DNA of 64,000 nt from Metabacillus schmidteae (GCF_903166545.1 NZ_CAESCH010000001.1:3724001-3788000), one strand, 5' to 3'; shown: positions 48,415-57,185, counted from the first letter of the stretch. Program-made: numbers and translations. The notes: generated by a model from the sequence alone, not told the origin.

Positions 48415-49506
48415 CTACCCCACCTCCTCAAGCTTCTTTTTTCGATGTTTAACATGTAAATAGACAAATAATATTGTTATTTGAATGACTAGTATCAATA
48501 ATGCTATCGGCATAAAATATATATAAAGAAGCTCATAAAATGTATCCTGGTCAACTCGATATAAACAAAAAATGACAAGACAAAGATAACAGATGATGAC
48601 GGAATATTTCGCCTTTTCCTTCCTTACGAGCAGTTGATTAGCTAATAAAATGTATAAACTGGTCCTAAGTACTCCGCCTGACAACCATTGATAAATAGCA
48701 AAAAAATCCACATGAGAAAAGTAATTACCTATTGTAAGAATTCGCCACTGTTCAAATGCGGGATACCTAAATTCTGACGCCTGCAAAGGACCAAATTCCG
48801 CTATTGCTCCAATTGTTGGCCCAAGCATTAATCCTATTATAATTCCTCCTACTATTAATAATTTTCCGATCCCTATTTCATGTTTACGTATAGAAGGTAT
48901 AATCAAAAGAATAAACAATTCTACTATAGGGAGTAAGGTATATATTAAACCTTGAAATACAGGGTGCCACCCATGCTCAATAAGCGGTAATAATTGTTCA
49001 TAATCCTTTTTCTTTACATTAACTGTCATCACAAAGAAGCCCAATGCCGAGACTAGTGGCAATAAAATACCGCTTAATATCGCCAAAGATTGAACTCCTG
49101 ACCTTGTCCCAATAAAGCATAGAAACAAAAATGCAACAACGATTATCCCATAATTGATATCCGGAATGTATGATATATGGCTCCACATGACAATATCTTT
49201 TGTGGTTATATAAGCTGATAAGAAAAGGTATACAATAAAAGGCCCAACAAGGAGATAGTATTTTACCGGTGATAGCGTTCTTTTCCAATCCATCACACCT
49301 ATTTTTTCCATTAATTTTAATAGCTTGTTTAATCCGAATAACCAGATGACCATCGGAACAATTGTTATGATGATTGTTAGCCAAGCATCTCTCCCGGTGA
49401 CAGATAATAAAGCAGGGATGGTTTGGACATGTGCAAATAGACCTATTGTCAGCATCAGCATAAAAACTAATAACGGAAATTTTATTGGCCCCAATTTCTT
49501 CCTCAC
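48415..49506 (-). CDS. Germinant receptor B subunit (endospore germination permease)
   Basis: 363 residues, about ten membrane helices, of the APC-superfamily GerB type. The B subunit is believed to bind the amino acid or other germinant. First gene in the operon, a less common order (A usually leads). SD is a weak GTGAGGAAG-type sequence. No SigG promoter could be read with confidence upstream. Confidence 0.93.
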   Translation of the reverse strand: MRKKLGPIKFPLLVFMLMLTIGLFAHVQTIPALLSVTGRDAWLTIIITIVPMVIWLFGLNKLLKLMEKIGVMDWKRTLSPVKYYLLVGPFIVYLFLSAYITTKDIVMWSHISYIPDINYGIIVVAFLFLCFIGTRSGVQSLAILSGILLPLVSALGFFVMTVNVKKKDYEQLLPLIEHGWHPVFQGLIYTLLPIVELFILLIIPSIRKHEIGIGKLLIVGGIIIGLMLGPTIGAIAEFGPLQASEFRYPAFEQWRILTIGNYFSHVDFFAIYQWLSGGVLRTSLYILLANQLLVRKEKAKYSVIICYLCLVIFCLYRVDQDTFYELLYIYFMPIALLILVIQITILFVYLHVKHRKKKLEEVG

Positions 49507-49615
49507 CCACTTTCAACGTTATTATTTGGTACTGGTTTTTTTTCTATACTATGAAGTTATTTTTTTACAGTGAGGTAACGTCTTTGAAGTAATATGTTAG
49601 GCGAGAAAATGAGTC

Positions 49616-49643
49616 AGAGGATGACCCTAAGAATTCATCCTCT
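49616..49643 (-). terminator. Hairpin after the YolD-like gene
   Basis: Stem AGAGGATGA / TCATCCTCT, 10-base loop, overlapping the stop codon. The T-run on the minus strand is poor. Confidence 0.4.
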
Positions 49644-49975
49644 TATTTTAGTTTGACATCAATGATGTCGTGAAGAGGTAATACAAGTTGACTTCCGGTT
49701 TGTTCATCGACAATTCGCAACATATGTCGAATTGAATCTATATAGTGGACAAATCCTGAGCATGTATGAAAAAAATGATCCTTGTAATAAGTAAAAATGA
49801 GCTCCATATGCTCTTCCATTGCCATGCAAATTGTTTCGTTAAACTGCTCTAACTGTTGTTCATCAAGTTCAGGCTTTTCTTGATAAGCATCTTCCTCAGA
49901 CCAATCTCTTAGCAATTTAACATGTTCGGGGAGCATCATCGATGTCCATTTGATATTCCCTCTATCTCGTATCAT
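49643..49975 (-). CDS. yqjX: YolD-like protein
   Basis: 110 residues of the YolD-like family: RDRGNIKWTSMMLPEHVKLL at the N-terminus and a C-terminal beta region binding-like segment (HMLRIVDEQTGSQLVLPLHDIIDV). YolD proteins are typically encoded beside Y-family polymerases of the UvrX/YqjW type. Here a GDSL hydrolase gene separates it from polYB. The assignment to yqjX rests on synteny. Confidence 0.85.
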   Translation of the reverse strand: MIRDRGNIKWTSMMLPEHVKLLRDWSEEDAYQEKPELDEQQLEQFNETICMAMEEHMELIFTYYKDHFFHTCSGFVHYIDSIRHMLRIVDEQTGSQLVLPLHDIIDVKLK

Positions 49976-49998
49976 GGTTTACCCCTGCCTTTATGCCA

Positions 49999-50655
49999 TT
50001 ATTCATTAAATTCTTTTGGATAGCCTAATTTAACCAATGCATTTGCCATCTCTTGATACCCAAAACTATTTGGATGAATACGATCTCTTGATAAAAGCTT
50101 TTCTTGCCTCCCTTTGAATACTGTATACATATCAACAACTCTAATTGTTTTTTTGTTATCAAAGCTGTTTAACTGTCGATTAAACGATTGAACCCACTTA
50201 TCTGCCAATGAGATTTGCGGTAATGGGTTGTATAAGTTAAGTAAATAAATGATAAATGGAACACCGCAATCTTTTTTTAGCTCATGAATCGTCTCCATTA
50301 TTTTCATCATATTGCTGTGACACTCTTTGACTGATTGTGCAATCTCTGTTTGATCACGTGATTCAATAAAGTCTTTACTCGCTTGGATAAGATCATTTCC
50401 ACCAGCAGTGATGGTGATGATATTGGCACGATTTATTTTGTCATGTAGTGGTTCACTGCTTACAATATCCAGTACACCACTGCTCTCAATTCCCGATTTT
50501 GCAAAGATATTCGTACACACACGTCTATCTAGAGTTTTTTCAGTTAATCTCGTATAGCGCCCGACAAATCCGGGTGTCAAAAATGATGCCCCCACTCCGA
50601 CTGTTAAGGAATCGCCTAAAGCCACATATGATAAACACGACTGAGTCATTTCCAT
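49999..50655 (-). CDS. SGNH/GDSL-family hydrolase
   Basis: 218 residues. Block I GDSLTVGVG (nucleophile Ser), block III GGND and block V DRIHPN (Asp, His) form a complete catalytic set, so an active esterase or lipase-like enzyme is expected. No signal peptide with the ATG at 50655 (SD GGGAGG); the frame open upstream lacks an SD. It lies between polYB and the YolD-like gene, 24 bases before the latter. A TATAAA and the palindrome AAAAACG-aata-CGTTTTT (50671-50688) precede it, so it may have its own promoter. Confidence 0.88.
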   Translation of the reverse strand: MEMTQSCLSYVALGDSLTVGVGASFLTPGFVGRYTRLTEKTLDRRVCTNIFAKSGIESSGVLDIVSSEPLHDKINRANIITITAGGNDLIQASKDFIESRDQTEIAQSVKECHSNMMKIMETIHELKKDCGVPFIIYLLNLYNPLPQISLADKWVQSFNRQLNSFDNKKTIRVVDMYTVFKGRQEKLLSRDRIHPNSFGYQEMANALVKLGYPKEFNE

Positions 50656-50765
50656 ATGATATCCTCCCTCAAAAACGAATACGTTTTTATACAATATTCG
50701 AAAGAGAGACAAACGCAGCTTTTCCTTTGGTGAAATAGACGAAAGTCATATCTGCTGATTTCTAC

Positions 50766-52028
50766 CTACGCTTTATGACCTCCAACAAGCTTCGCACGAT
50801 GCTTCGCTGTTCCAGCCGGAGTATAAGATACAGCACGTAAGATAGCATCCGAGCCATACTTATGGCGAATTGAATCCACCACATACCCTAATGTTCGCTG
50901 ATTTGCACGGTTGGGTCGGAATAAATCAAGCTGCATTTCAGAGTCATTTTCAATGTTTGAAAGTGCAATTGAAATTTTTCTCACCGTTTTGTTTGTATAA
51001 AACTTTTCAAACAGTTGCAGGCATGTTTCATAAATATCCATTGTGATATTTGTTGGCTCATCAATTGTTTTAGATCGGTAAAATCCCCCTCCAAACTCAT
51101 CGCGGCTATACCCGATTCCGAGGCTAATTGTACGGCCTGCCTTTCGATGCTGACGTGCTCTGCGGGCAACCTCTTCACTGATTTCTAATATGACATGCTT
51201 GACCTCTTCCGGATCCGGATAATCACGAAGTAAAATTTGGCTTTTTCCAAAGCTGATTTGCCCTTGCATAATCGGCGCTCCAATTTCGGATAAGTCTACT
51301 CCCCACGAATGATAGTAAAGCTGGTTGCCCATTACCCCAAATTTCTTTTCAAGCAGCTCAAGCGGATAGTTTGCAAGCTGTCCAACATTAAAAATTCCCA
51401 TTCTATTTAATGTTTTTTGTACCCTTGAGCCAATTCCCCACATTTCACTTAATGGCTCGAGCTTCCAAAGCTTCTTTTTCACATCATCGTATGTCCATTC
51501 TGCAACACCTTTCTTTTTCGCTTCAGTATCCAGACAAACTTTCGCTAATAACATGTTAGGACCAATACCAATTGCACTTGGAAGTCCAAACTCACGCTCC
51601 ATGTCATCGCGGATTTTTTTGGCAATTGTTTGTGCATCTCCCCAGATATGTTCCACACCGTCCACTTCAATAAAGCTTTCATCCACACTATAAGTATGAA
51701 TAGCATCCTTCGGTACATAGCGGTGAAACAACTTTGTTAATTCTGTTGAAATCCTGATATACATCCCCATTTTTGGGTTCACAATCTTGATACGAGGATC
51801 ATTTGGTATTTCAAAACGTCTTGAGCCTGTTTTAATTCCAAATTCCTTTTTTAGTCGTGGAGAAGCCGCTAAAACAATGCTCCCCTGTCGCTCCTCATCA
51901 CCTACAACAGCTAAATAACAGGTTAATGGATCTAATCCGCGTAAAACGGCGGCACAGCTTGCATAAAAGCTCTTCATATCAATGCAAAGAATCTTTCGTT
52001 TCGGCAATTGATCGTAGTTTTCAATCAT
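50766..52028 (-). CDS. polYB: Y-family translesion DNA polymerase PolYB (YqjW/UvrX type)
   Basis: 420 residues. Catalytic carboxylates in CIDMKSFYAS and TYSVDESFIEVDG; HhH region MWGIGSRVQKTLNRMG; beta-clamp-binding motif QLDLF near the C-terminus. An error-prone polymerase used in mutagenic bypass. Start ATG 52028 with SD AGGAGA; an in-frame TTG two codons upstream is too close to the SD. Two LexA-like boxes upstream indicate SOS control. Confidence 0.94.
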   Translation of the reverse strand: MIENYDQLPKRKILCIDMKSFYASCAAVLRGLDPLTCYLAVVGDEERQGSIVLAASPRLKKEFGIKTGSRRFEIPNDPRIKIVNPKMGMYIRISTELTKLFHRYVPKDAIHTYSVDESFIEVDGVEHIWGDAQTIAKKIRDDMEREFGLPSAIGIGPNMLLAKVCLDTEAKKKGVAEWTYDDVKKKLWKLEPLSEMWGIGSRVQKTLNRMGIFNVGQLANYPLELLEKKFGVMGNQLYYHSWGVDLSEIGAPIMQGQISFGKSQILLRDYPDPEEVKHVILEISEEVARRARQHRKAGRTISLGIGYSRDEFGGGFYRSKTIDEPTNITMDIYETCLQLFEKFYTNKTVRKISIALSNIENDSEMQLDLFRPNRANQRTLGYVVDSIRHKYGSDAILRAVSYTPAGTAKHRAKLVGGHKA

Positions 52029-52046
52029 AGCCAATCTCCTATAAAC

Positions 52047-52060
52047 AGAATATATGTTCG
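52047..52060 (-). promoter_or_regulatory. LexA (SOS) box 1 of polYB
   Basis: Minus strand CGAACATATATTCT, 12 of 14 against CGAACRNRYGTTYC. It lies between a TATAAT (52066-52071) and the polYB SD. Confidence 0.6.
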
Positions 52061-52085
52061 TATTTATTATATTCTATATACTAAG

Positions 52086-52099
52086 GGAATATACGTTCG
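52086..52099 (-). promoter_or_regulatory. LexA (SOS) box 2 of polYB
   Basis: Minus strand CGAACGTATATTCC, 13 of 14 against CGAACRNRYGTTYC. It covers the expected -35 region of the same promoter; centre-to-centre spacing from box 1 is 39 bases. Confidence 0.68.
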
Positions 52100-52200
52100 A
52101 TTTCAATGGTAGTTTTCCCCAAGGAAACGACAAATTTCAACGTTAGGCAGGATCGAAATAATCAAACAAAAACGTTATACTACCAATAGTGAGGTGAAAA

Positions 52201-52395
52201 ATGGAAGACAAAATATTAACAAAGATGCTTAGAAAAAGCTTTCTCCAATATGGTCGAAATCTGGATGCAGACCCTCTTTCCGAAGAGGATAACAGTTACT
52301 TAATACAGAAAATCACAATTGACAAAACCGATGAAAGTGAATGGTATGAGGTTGTAGAGGATGTTGTGTATAACTACTTAACTAATCAGGAATAG
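52201..52395 (+). CDS. yqzH: YqzH-like small protein
   Basis: 64 residues, acidic, ending in YEVVEDVVYNYLTNQE. Good SD (GTGAGGTG) and clear start at 52201. The position next to polYB matches B. subtilis yqzH. No function known; divergent from polYB, so it could share the LexA-controlled region. Confidence 0.78.
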   Translation: MEDKILTKMLRKSFLQYGRNLDADPLSEEDNSYLIQKITIDKTDESEWYEVVEDVVYNYLTNQE

Positions 52396-52421
52396 AAAAA
52401 AGAGCCTAGAAATATAGGCTC
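52395..52421 (-). terminator. Terminator after the Trm11-like gene
   Basis: Stem GAGCCTA / TAGGCTC with loop of 6 and T6 on the minus strand. Confidence 0.85.
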
Positions 52422-52429
52422 CTTGAAGA

Positions 52430-53374
52430 TTAATGACAAACAAGAATTTGTCTTATAAAGCTTCCTTTTTTCGCAACACATCGATCTGCAATAATAAACC
52501 CTGCCCTTTCAATTAAAGGGTCAATTGTTTCAGTTGTGATGACAATGACTTTTTCAGCAAATTCCCGTGCACTTTTAAGCATTTCAAGCTGTGTTTCTGG
52601 ATCTAAAACAGAACAAAGATTATAAGGCATGTCTATAATTGCAACATCATAACTTCCGGTCACATCCCGTATATCTCTTAATAAAACCTTTCCTTTATAG
52701 CCAAAATGAGCAATGTTTTCACGAGCAGGCCGGGTAACAAGAGGATTCAAGTCACTTCCTACGATATCTATATCCATTGACAATGCTTCTATCATAACCG
52801 TTCCGGCTCCACAACAAGGATCAATGACTTTTTTACCTGAAATCGTCGGAACAGCAATGTTTACGACAGCTCTTGCCACCCGTGTACTCAGAGCAGTCGA
52901 ATAATTATTAGGCTTTTGTTGATGAAATAACCAAATGGATTCACTTTTTGTATAATGTCCGAAAACCCAGTGATCTTTAACCCTCATAACTGCAAACAGC
53001 TGATTAGGATTTTGTAAATTCACTTGTCCTATTATTTGCAATCCAATTACCCGTTCAATTTTACGTCTTTCCTCAAAGCCTATTTTTTGAAGATTAGTAG
53101 TGTGAGGATGTTCAATCACGATTACTTTAAACGGCTTTTCAGCCTTAAAACCATTCACACGCTGAATAAGGTCATCTAAGCAATCTGCCTTATAAATAAC
53201 ATCAATTCTTTCTTTTATGAATGGACTTCTGCTCGGGTTAATTGATACAGAGCTTTCTATTACGTTAGCTTCTGTATGAAAACCAAATAATGACCGCATT
53301 TCTAATTGACATAAAGAAATCTCATCCTCATGACATGTAAATATGTAGATATACTTCTGTTTCTGATCAACCAA
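52430..53374 (-). CDS. TRM11-family SAM-dependent RNA methyltransferase
   Basis: 314 residues. The N-terminal half resembles a degenerate THUMP-type RNA-binding region. The C-terminal Rossmann methyltransferase has VIDPCCGAGTVMIEA (motif I), VGSDLNP and the catalytic IDMPYN (a D-x-P-Y variant of the N/D-PPY box), as in tRNA guanine-N2 methyltransferases of the Trm11/TrmG10 group. Substrate RNA is not certain. Starts 16 bases upstream of the end of the next gene. Confidence 0.85.
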   Translation of the reverse strand: MVDQKQKYIYIFTCHEDEISLCQLEMRSLFGFHTEANVIESSVSINPSRSPFIKERIDVIYKADCLDDLIQRVNGFKAEKPFKVIVIEHPHTTNLQKIGFEERRKIERVIGLQIIGQVNLQNPNQLFAVMRVKDHWVFGHYTKSESIWLFHQQKPNNYSTALSTRVARAVVNIAVPTISGKKVIDPCCGAGTVMIEALSMDIDIVGSDLNPLVTRPARENIAHFGYKGKVLLRDIRDVTGSYDVAIIDMPYNLCSVLDPETQLEMLKSAREFAEKVIVITTETIDPLIERAGFIIADRCVAKKGSFIRQILVCH

Positions 53375-53390
53375 GCATTTTCCACCTTTA

Positions 53391-53960
53391 CTAACCTTTT
53401 CTTATACTTTCGTTAAGAACACTGTTTTCCAAAAAAGTCTTCTTCCATTCGTGAGCTAATATACTCATTTCCCACAGACTCCAATATTGATTTCCTATTT
53501 TTCGGCACTCACGAAGTAAACCTTCCTTTGTAAATCCTGCTTTTTCATAGCAGGCAATAGCAGATTGATTAAAATCAAAAACGCCAAGACTTACTCGATG
53601 CAAATGAAATTGTTCAAAGGCAATTTTCAACACTTCTTTCATCATCAAGCTGCCTATTCCTTTGCCACGGACACGCGGATCTCCAATTAGTACTTTTCCC
53701 ACCCGAGCAGACTTATGCACTCGATCCATATTCGTTAAAGCGATATGTCCAATTACTTCCCCTGTTTCTTTTAGTAAAACGCTGTAAATAAATGAATTGG
53801 ACCCATCCATATTGGCGCTCTCCATATACTTTTCAATTTGTTGTTCTGTCAACGGGTAGTGAAATGTCGGTCCTGCCCATTGGAGAAGAAACTCTGGTGT
53901 ATCAATCCAGCTCATTAACTGCGGTATATGACTGCGGTCAAAATAGTGTAATTCAATCAT
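53391..53960 (-). CDS. GNAT acetyltransferase (RimJ/RimL-like)
   Basis: 189 residues. GNAT core with VLIGDPRVRGKGIGSLMMKEVL (acetyl-CoA loop) and NQSAIACYEKAGFTKEG, typical of the Acetyltransf_3 group. Start ATG 53960 with SD AAGGGAGAG; the 16-codon upstream frame lacks an SD. Substrate unknown; could be an amino-terminal or small-molecule acetyltransferase. Confidence 0.86.
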   Translation of the reverse strand: MIELHYFDRSHIPQLMSWIDTPEFLLQWAGPTFHYPLTEQQIEKYMESANMDGSNSFIYSVLLKETGEVIGHIALTNMDRVHKSARVGKVLIGDPRVRGKGIGSLMMKEVLKIAFEQFHLHRVSLGVFDFNQSAIACYEKAGFTKEGLLRECRKIGNQYWSLWEMSILAHEWKKTFLENSVLNESIRKG

Positions 53961-54023
53961 ATAAAACTCTCCCTTGTTATAACTGTTAGAAAAGACAAAA
54001 ATAGGCATAATGCTTTAAGTTGC

Positions 54024-54818
54024 CTATTTCTTAAAAAACGCATTTCCTGCCAGTTTTTCAAACAGCCTTGGCATGATTTGATAGATTGTACTGCCCGCAT
54101 TCATCCATCCCGGCAAATTTATTTCGCGCTTCGGGGTTAGCATTGAAGCAACAATGATCCGTGCAACCTTATCAGGATCCAGCATCCATCGTTCCACATT
54201 TTTCACATAATTCCCTTCCTTATCGGCAATAGTGAAAAAATTTGTTTTAATGGGCCCGGGGTTAACGGAGGTGACAAACACATTGTGCTGTCTAACTTCC
54301 ATGCGAAGACTGTTTGTAAACCCTAATACTGCATGCTTACTTGCAGAATAAAGACTTGACTTAGGTGTAGCAATTTTAGCTGCTTGTGAGGCAATATTAA
54401 TGATATGGCCTTTTCTTCTTTTCACCATCGCAGGCAACACAATCTTCGTACTGGCAATTAAACCGAACACATTAACTTCAAACATGTTTTTCATTTCATC
54501 AAACGAAGAGTGAAGAACTTCATTAAAAATACCAAATCCAGCATTATTGACGAGAATATCAATTTGTCCAACTTCTAATTCAATGGTTGAAAAAACCCGT
54601 TGAATAGAATCAACATCCTGAACATTTAATGAATAATAGTGACAAGATACACCATAGTCACTATTAATTCGTTCAGAAAGTTTTGCTAAAAGCTCTTCTC
54701 TTCTCGCTAGCAAAACTAAATGGGCTCCTTGTCTTGCACATTCAATTGCAATCATTTCTCCAATTCCGCTAGAAGCACCTGTAATCGCAACATAGCAGCC
54801 TTGTATACGTGGATTCAA
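54024..54818 (-). CDS. yqjQ: Short-chain dehydrogenase/reductase YqjQ
   Basis: 264 residues, Rossmann fold. Cofactor motif TGASSGIG (13-20), NNAG (91-94) and the catalytic S144, Y157 and K161 (YSASK) are complete. TTG start with SD GGGGTGA. NAD(P)-dependent reduction of an unknown substrate. Located upstream of the GNAT gene and divergent from the proI T-box. Confidence 0.9.
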   Translation of the reverse strand: MNPRIQGCYVAITGASSGIGEMIAIECARQGAHLVLLARREELLAKLSERINSDYGVSCHYYSLNVQDVDSIQRVFSTIELEVGQIDILVNNAGFGIFNEVLHSSFDEMKNMFEVNVFGLIASTKIVLPAMVKRRKGHIINIASQAAKIATPKSSLYSASKHAVLGFTNSLRMEVRQHNVFVTSVNPGPIKTNFFTIADKEGNYVKNVERWMLDPDKVARIIVASMLTPKREINLPGWMNAGSTIYQIMPRLFEKLAGNAFFKK

Positions 54819-54943
54819 ACGTGATCACCCCTTACCGCTGTATTTGCATAATATAAATGTAGATCTTTTGTGACATCGATTTTAATTTGACTGATTTCTT
54901 GTAAATAGTCAAGCTGCCACTATTCCTAATATTGTTAAAAAGC

Positions 54944-54973
54944 TTGACAAGGACCTGTCCGTCACTGCATAAT
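54944..54973 (+). promoter_or_regulatory. SigA promoter of the proI T-box leader
   Basis: TTGACA, 18-base spacer, CATAAT; transcription from near 54980 runs into the T-box. Confidence 0.65.
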
Positions 54974-55004
54974 GAATAAAAATTTAGTGTAGCGTATTGA
55001 AAAT

Positions 55005-55238
55005 AAAAATTAGCGTTGATAGGGACTAGTAGAGTAAATGACGCAAAAGAGATTGGAGTTCCAGGGCTGAAAGACTCCATTGCCAAGCATTTTATCGAAC
55101 CTACCCCAGGAGCTGTTAGGTAAACCTAACCGTATGTCTGCGATAAAGATACTAAGCTGGGAGTGTGGATCCACTCCAATCAAGGTGGTACCGCGGAGCC
55201 ATTCCGTCCTTATGTTGTAAGGGCGGAATGGCTTTTTA
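55005..55238 (+). promoter_or_regulatory. T-box riboswitch, proline specifier
   Basis: The T-box sequence AAGGTGGTACCGCGG lies at 55182-55196, followed by the antiterminator/terminator region. In stem I the specifier loop reads GAACCTACC, with CCT (Pro) at 55100-55102. Binding of uncharged tRNA-Pro would allow read-through into proI. Stem I and the AG-rich motifs precede it from about 55012. Confidence 0.92.
55197..55238 (+). terminator. T-box terminator before proI
   Basis: Stem AGCCATTCCG-CCTTA / TAAGG-CGGAATGGCT then TTTTT; competes with the antiterminator. Confidence 0.9.
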
Positions 55239-55262
55239 ATTTAACAATAAGGAGTTATACAA

Positions 55263-56099
55263 ATGGAAAAAATAGGGTTTATCGGAGCAGGTTCCATGGC
55301 TGAGGCTATAGTTGCTGGACTAATTAAAGGAAAAGTATTTAAAGCCGAGCAAATTATAGTAGCAAATCGATCGAATTCAGAAAGATTAAATGAACTTTCA
55401 GCAAAATACGGCATTGAAACAACCCATGATAAGCAGCAATTAGTAAAAGATGCATCGATTATTGTATTAGCCATGAAACCTAAAGATGTGAAGGCAGGTC
55501 TCGATGGTGTTCAACACTTTATTCATAAACAGGTTATCGTATCTGTATTAGCTGGCATCTCTATCCATACAATTACAAATATTCTCGGAAAAGAAGCAGC
55601 TATCGTTCGAGCGATGCCAAATACCTCTGCTGCAATTCTTAAGTCAGCTACTGCCATCGCTGGTAGTTCGAATGTTACACTTCACCAAATGAATACATGC
55701 AAAAAACTTTTTGAAGCTATCGGTATATGTAAAATCGTTGAGGAAAATCAGCTTGATGCTGTAACAGGTTTGTCAGGCAGTGGCCCTGCTTATATTTACT
55801 ACCTTGTAGAAGCAATGGAAAAAGCAGCAGTTGAGGTAGGCCTGGATCCATTTGTTGCCCGTGATTTAATTGTTCAAACATTGTTAGGGGCATCTGAAAT
55901 GATTGCTGTATCTGACAAACACCCTTCACAGCTAAGAAAAGAAGTAACAAGTCCTAATGGAACAACAGAAGCAGGAATCTCCATTCTCAAAGAAAGACAG
56001 GTTGAAGATGCCTTTATTTCATGCATAAAGCGGGCTACCGAAAGGTCAGAGGAATTAAAAGCCATGTTTTCAGAGGAGCTTGTCTCATTTAAAAAATGA
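55263..56099 (+). CDS. proI: Pyrroline-5-carboxylate reductase
   Basis: 278 residues. N-terminal Rossmann motif GFIGAGSMAEAI, then AMPNTSAAI and the C-terminal signature SGSGPAYIYYLVEAMEKAAVEVG. Final step of proline synthesis. SD AAGGAG. The proline T-box upstream fits a biosynthetic rather than osmotic role. Located upstream of a GNAT gene, convergent. Confidence 0.96.
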   Translation: MEKIGFIGAGSMAEAIVAGLIKGKVFKAEQIIVANRSNSERLNELSAKYGIETTHDKQQLVKDASIIVLAMKPKDVKAGLDGVQHFIHKQVIVSVLAGISIHTITNILGKEAAIVRAMPNTSAAILKSATAIAGSSNVTLHQMNTCKKLFEAIGICKIVEENQLDAVTGLSGSGPAYIYYLVEAMEKAAVEVGLDPFVARDLIVQTLLGASEMIAVSDKHPSQLRKEVTSPNGTTEAGISILKERQVEDAFISCIKRATERSEELKAMFSEELVSFKK

Positions 56100-56130
56100 A
56101 GGAGTGCATACCCATGCACTCCTTCATTTA
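56096..56130. terminator. Bidirectional terminator between proI and a GNAT gene
   Basis: Stem GAAGGAGTGCAT / ATGCACTCCTTC with loop ACCC; A and T tracts flank both ends. Confidence 0.85.
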
Positions 56131-56633
56131 TCTAAAGATTTATAATAAAAAATAGTTGCATCAAGCTTTCCATTCGAAGAAATAGCATAGTTCGGGATAC
56201 GGCCGGCTTGAATATAGCCTAATGAAGAATAAAGAAAATTAGAAGGATCACCTTCTCTAGTATCCAGTACAAGTAACGATCTTTTTTCTTGTATGGCCTT
56301 TTCCTCAGCTACCTGCATAAGAGCACGTCCTATCCCTTTCCTACGAAAATCAGGGTGTGTCATTAATTTTGCAATCTCAGCTCGATGGAGACCATTTGGC
56401 TTTGATGATAGCTGCAGTTGAACAGCTCCAACAACAGTATCACTTATCGTTGCTACAAATAAAATGACATCATCGCTTTCTACACCTTTCCAATAGTTTT
56501 CCGCCTCAGAAGTTAACAAAGGTGGTAAAAACCCGATAGATGCACCATCCTCAACAACCTTTATGATTAATTCGGAAAGACTGTTGAGCCATTTATCTAC
56601 ATGATTTATTCTATTAATCACTACCTCTTCCAC
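56124..56633 (-). CDS. GNAT acetyltransferase
   Basis: 169 residues. Typical GNAT motif A: AKLMTHPDFRRKGIGRALM, with Q/R-x-x-G-x-G/A, then LDTREGDPSNFLYSSLGYIQAG. Likely an amino-acid or small-molecule N-acetyltransferase; the substrate cannot be read. Lies between proI and the yqjZ-like gene, similar in place to B. subtilis yqjY, but I do not assign the symbol. Confidence 0.86.
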   Translation of the reverse strand: MEEVVINRINHVDKWLNSLSELIIKVVEDGASIGFLPPLLTSEAENYWKGVESDDVILFVATISDTVVGAVQLQLSSKPNGLHRAEIAKLMTHPDFRRKGIGRALMQVAEEKAIQEKRSLLVLDTREGDPSNFLYSSLGYIQAGRIPNYAISSNGKLDATIFYYKSLDK

Positions 56634-56680
56634 TCATCTCACATCCTCCATCAAAAAGTTGTTAGTTTTCCCCAATTATT

Positions 56681-56974
56681 CTAAAGGTTAACCTTAACGA
56701 AATGCTCGACTGTTGGAAAAGGATCGTAATAGTGATGTAAAAGCCGCTTCCATTCTTGATATTCTGACGATTGCCTAAATCCTTCCGTATGATCCTCTAG
56801 CTTTTCCCACTTTACTAAAAGTAAATATTTCCCTTCTTCTTCCAAACAACGTTGCAATTCATGAGAGATATACCCATCCATCTTAGAAATGATATGGGAC
56901 GCTTGACGAAATGCTTTTTCATATTCCTCTTCCATTCCTTGCTTAACCTGAAGCATGACTGCCTCTAAAATCAT
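56681..56974 (-). CDS. yqjZ: YqjZ, antibiotic-biosynthesis monooxygenase (ABM) fold protein
   Basis: 97 residues, a ferredoxin-like ABM domain with KMDGYISHELQRCLEEEGKYLLLVKWEKLEDHTEGFRQS. Family members include haem-degrading and small quinone monooxygenases; the haem-ligand residues of IsdG are not evident, so the substrate is open. ATG 56974 with SD AGGAG at 8 bases; upstream GTG abuts the SD. Confidence 0.83.
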   Translation of the reverse strand: MILEAVMLQVKQGMEEEYEKAFRQASHIISKMDGYISHELQRCLEEEGKYLLLVKWEKLEDHTEGFRQSSEYQEWKRLLHHYYDPFPTVEHFVKVNL

Positions 56975-56996
56975 AAAAAACACTCCTATTCCATGT

Positions 56997-57185
56997 TCAA
57001 CTCTTACTTTTTACAGCTTCATCCCAATCTTTCATAACACATGTTAAACATATGCAACAATCCTTTTTACCTCCTGAAAGGGCAAGAACCTTGTCTGGTA
57101 TTGTAATCTTCATACACCAACAAGACTGTTTTTCATCCAAAACACCGCAGTTATTATCACCATTACATATTGGGCATTTATTCAT
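56997..57185 (-). CDS. Cysteine-rich CWC-family protein
   Basis: 62 residues with CPICNGDNNCG, a central CWC and CCICLTC: nine cysteines in all, so a zinc- or metal-binding small protein is likely. Ends immediately upstream of the yqjZ-like gene, and both are on the minus strand. Function unknown. Confidence 0.8.
   Translation of the reverse strand: MNKCPICNGDNNCGVLDEKQSCWCMKITIPDKVLALSGGKKDCCICLTCVMKDWDEAVKSKS

Noticed and set aside
49019..49516. 165-codon alternative frame on the minus strand within the germination permease gene
   Set aside because: The permease frame has the expected membrane-helix pattern; the alternative is a second frame with no family features.
49507..49600. SigG promoter for the germination operon (CATAGTA)
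   Set aside because: No -35 motif at 17-18 bases upstream; too weak to report.
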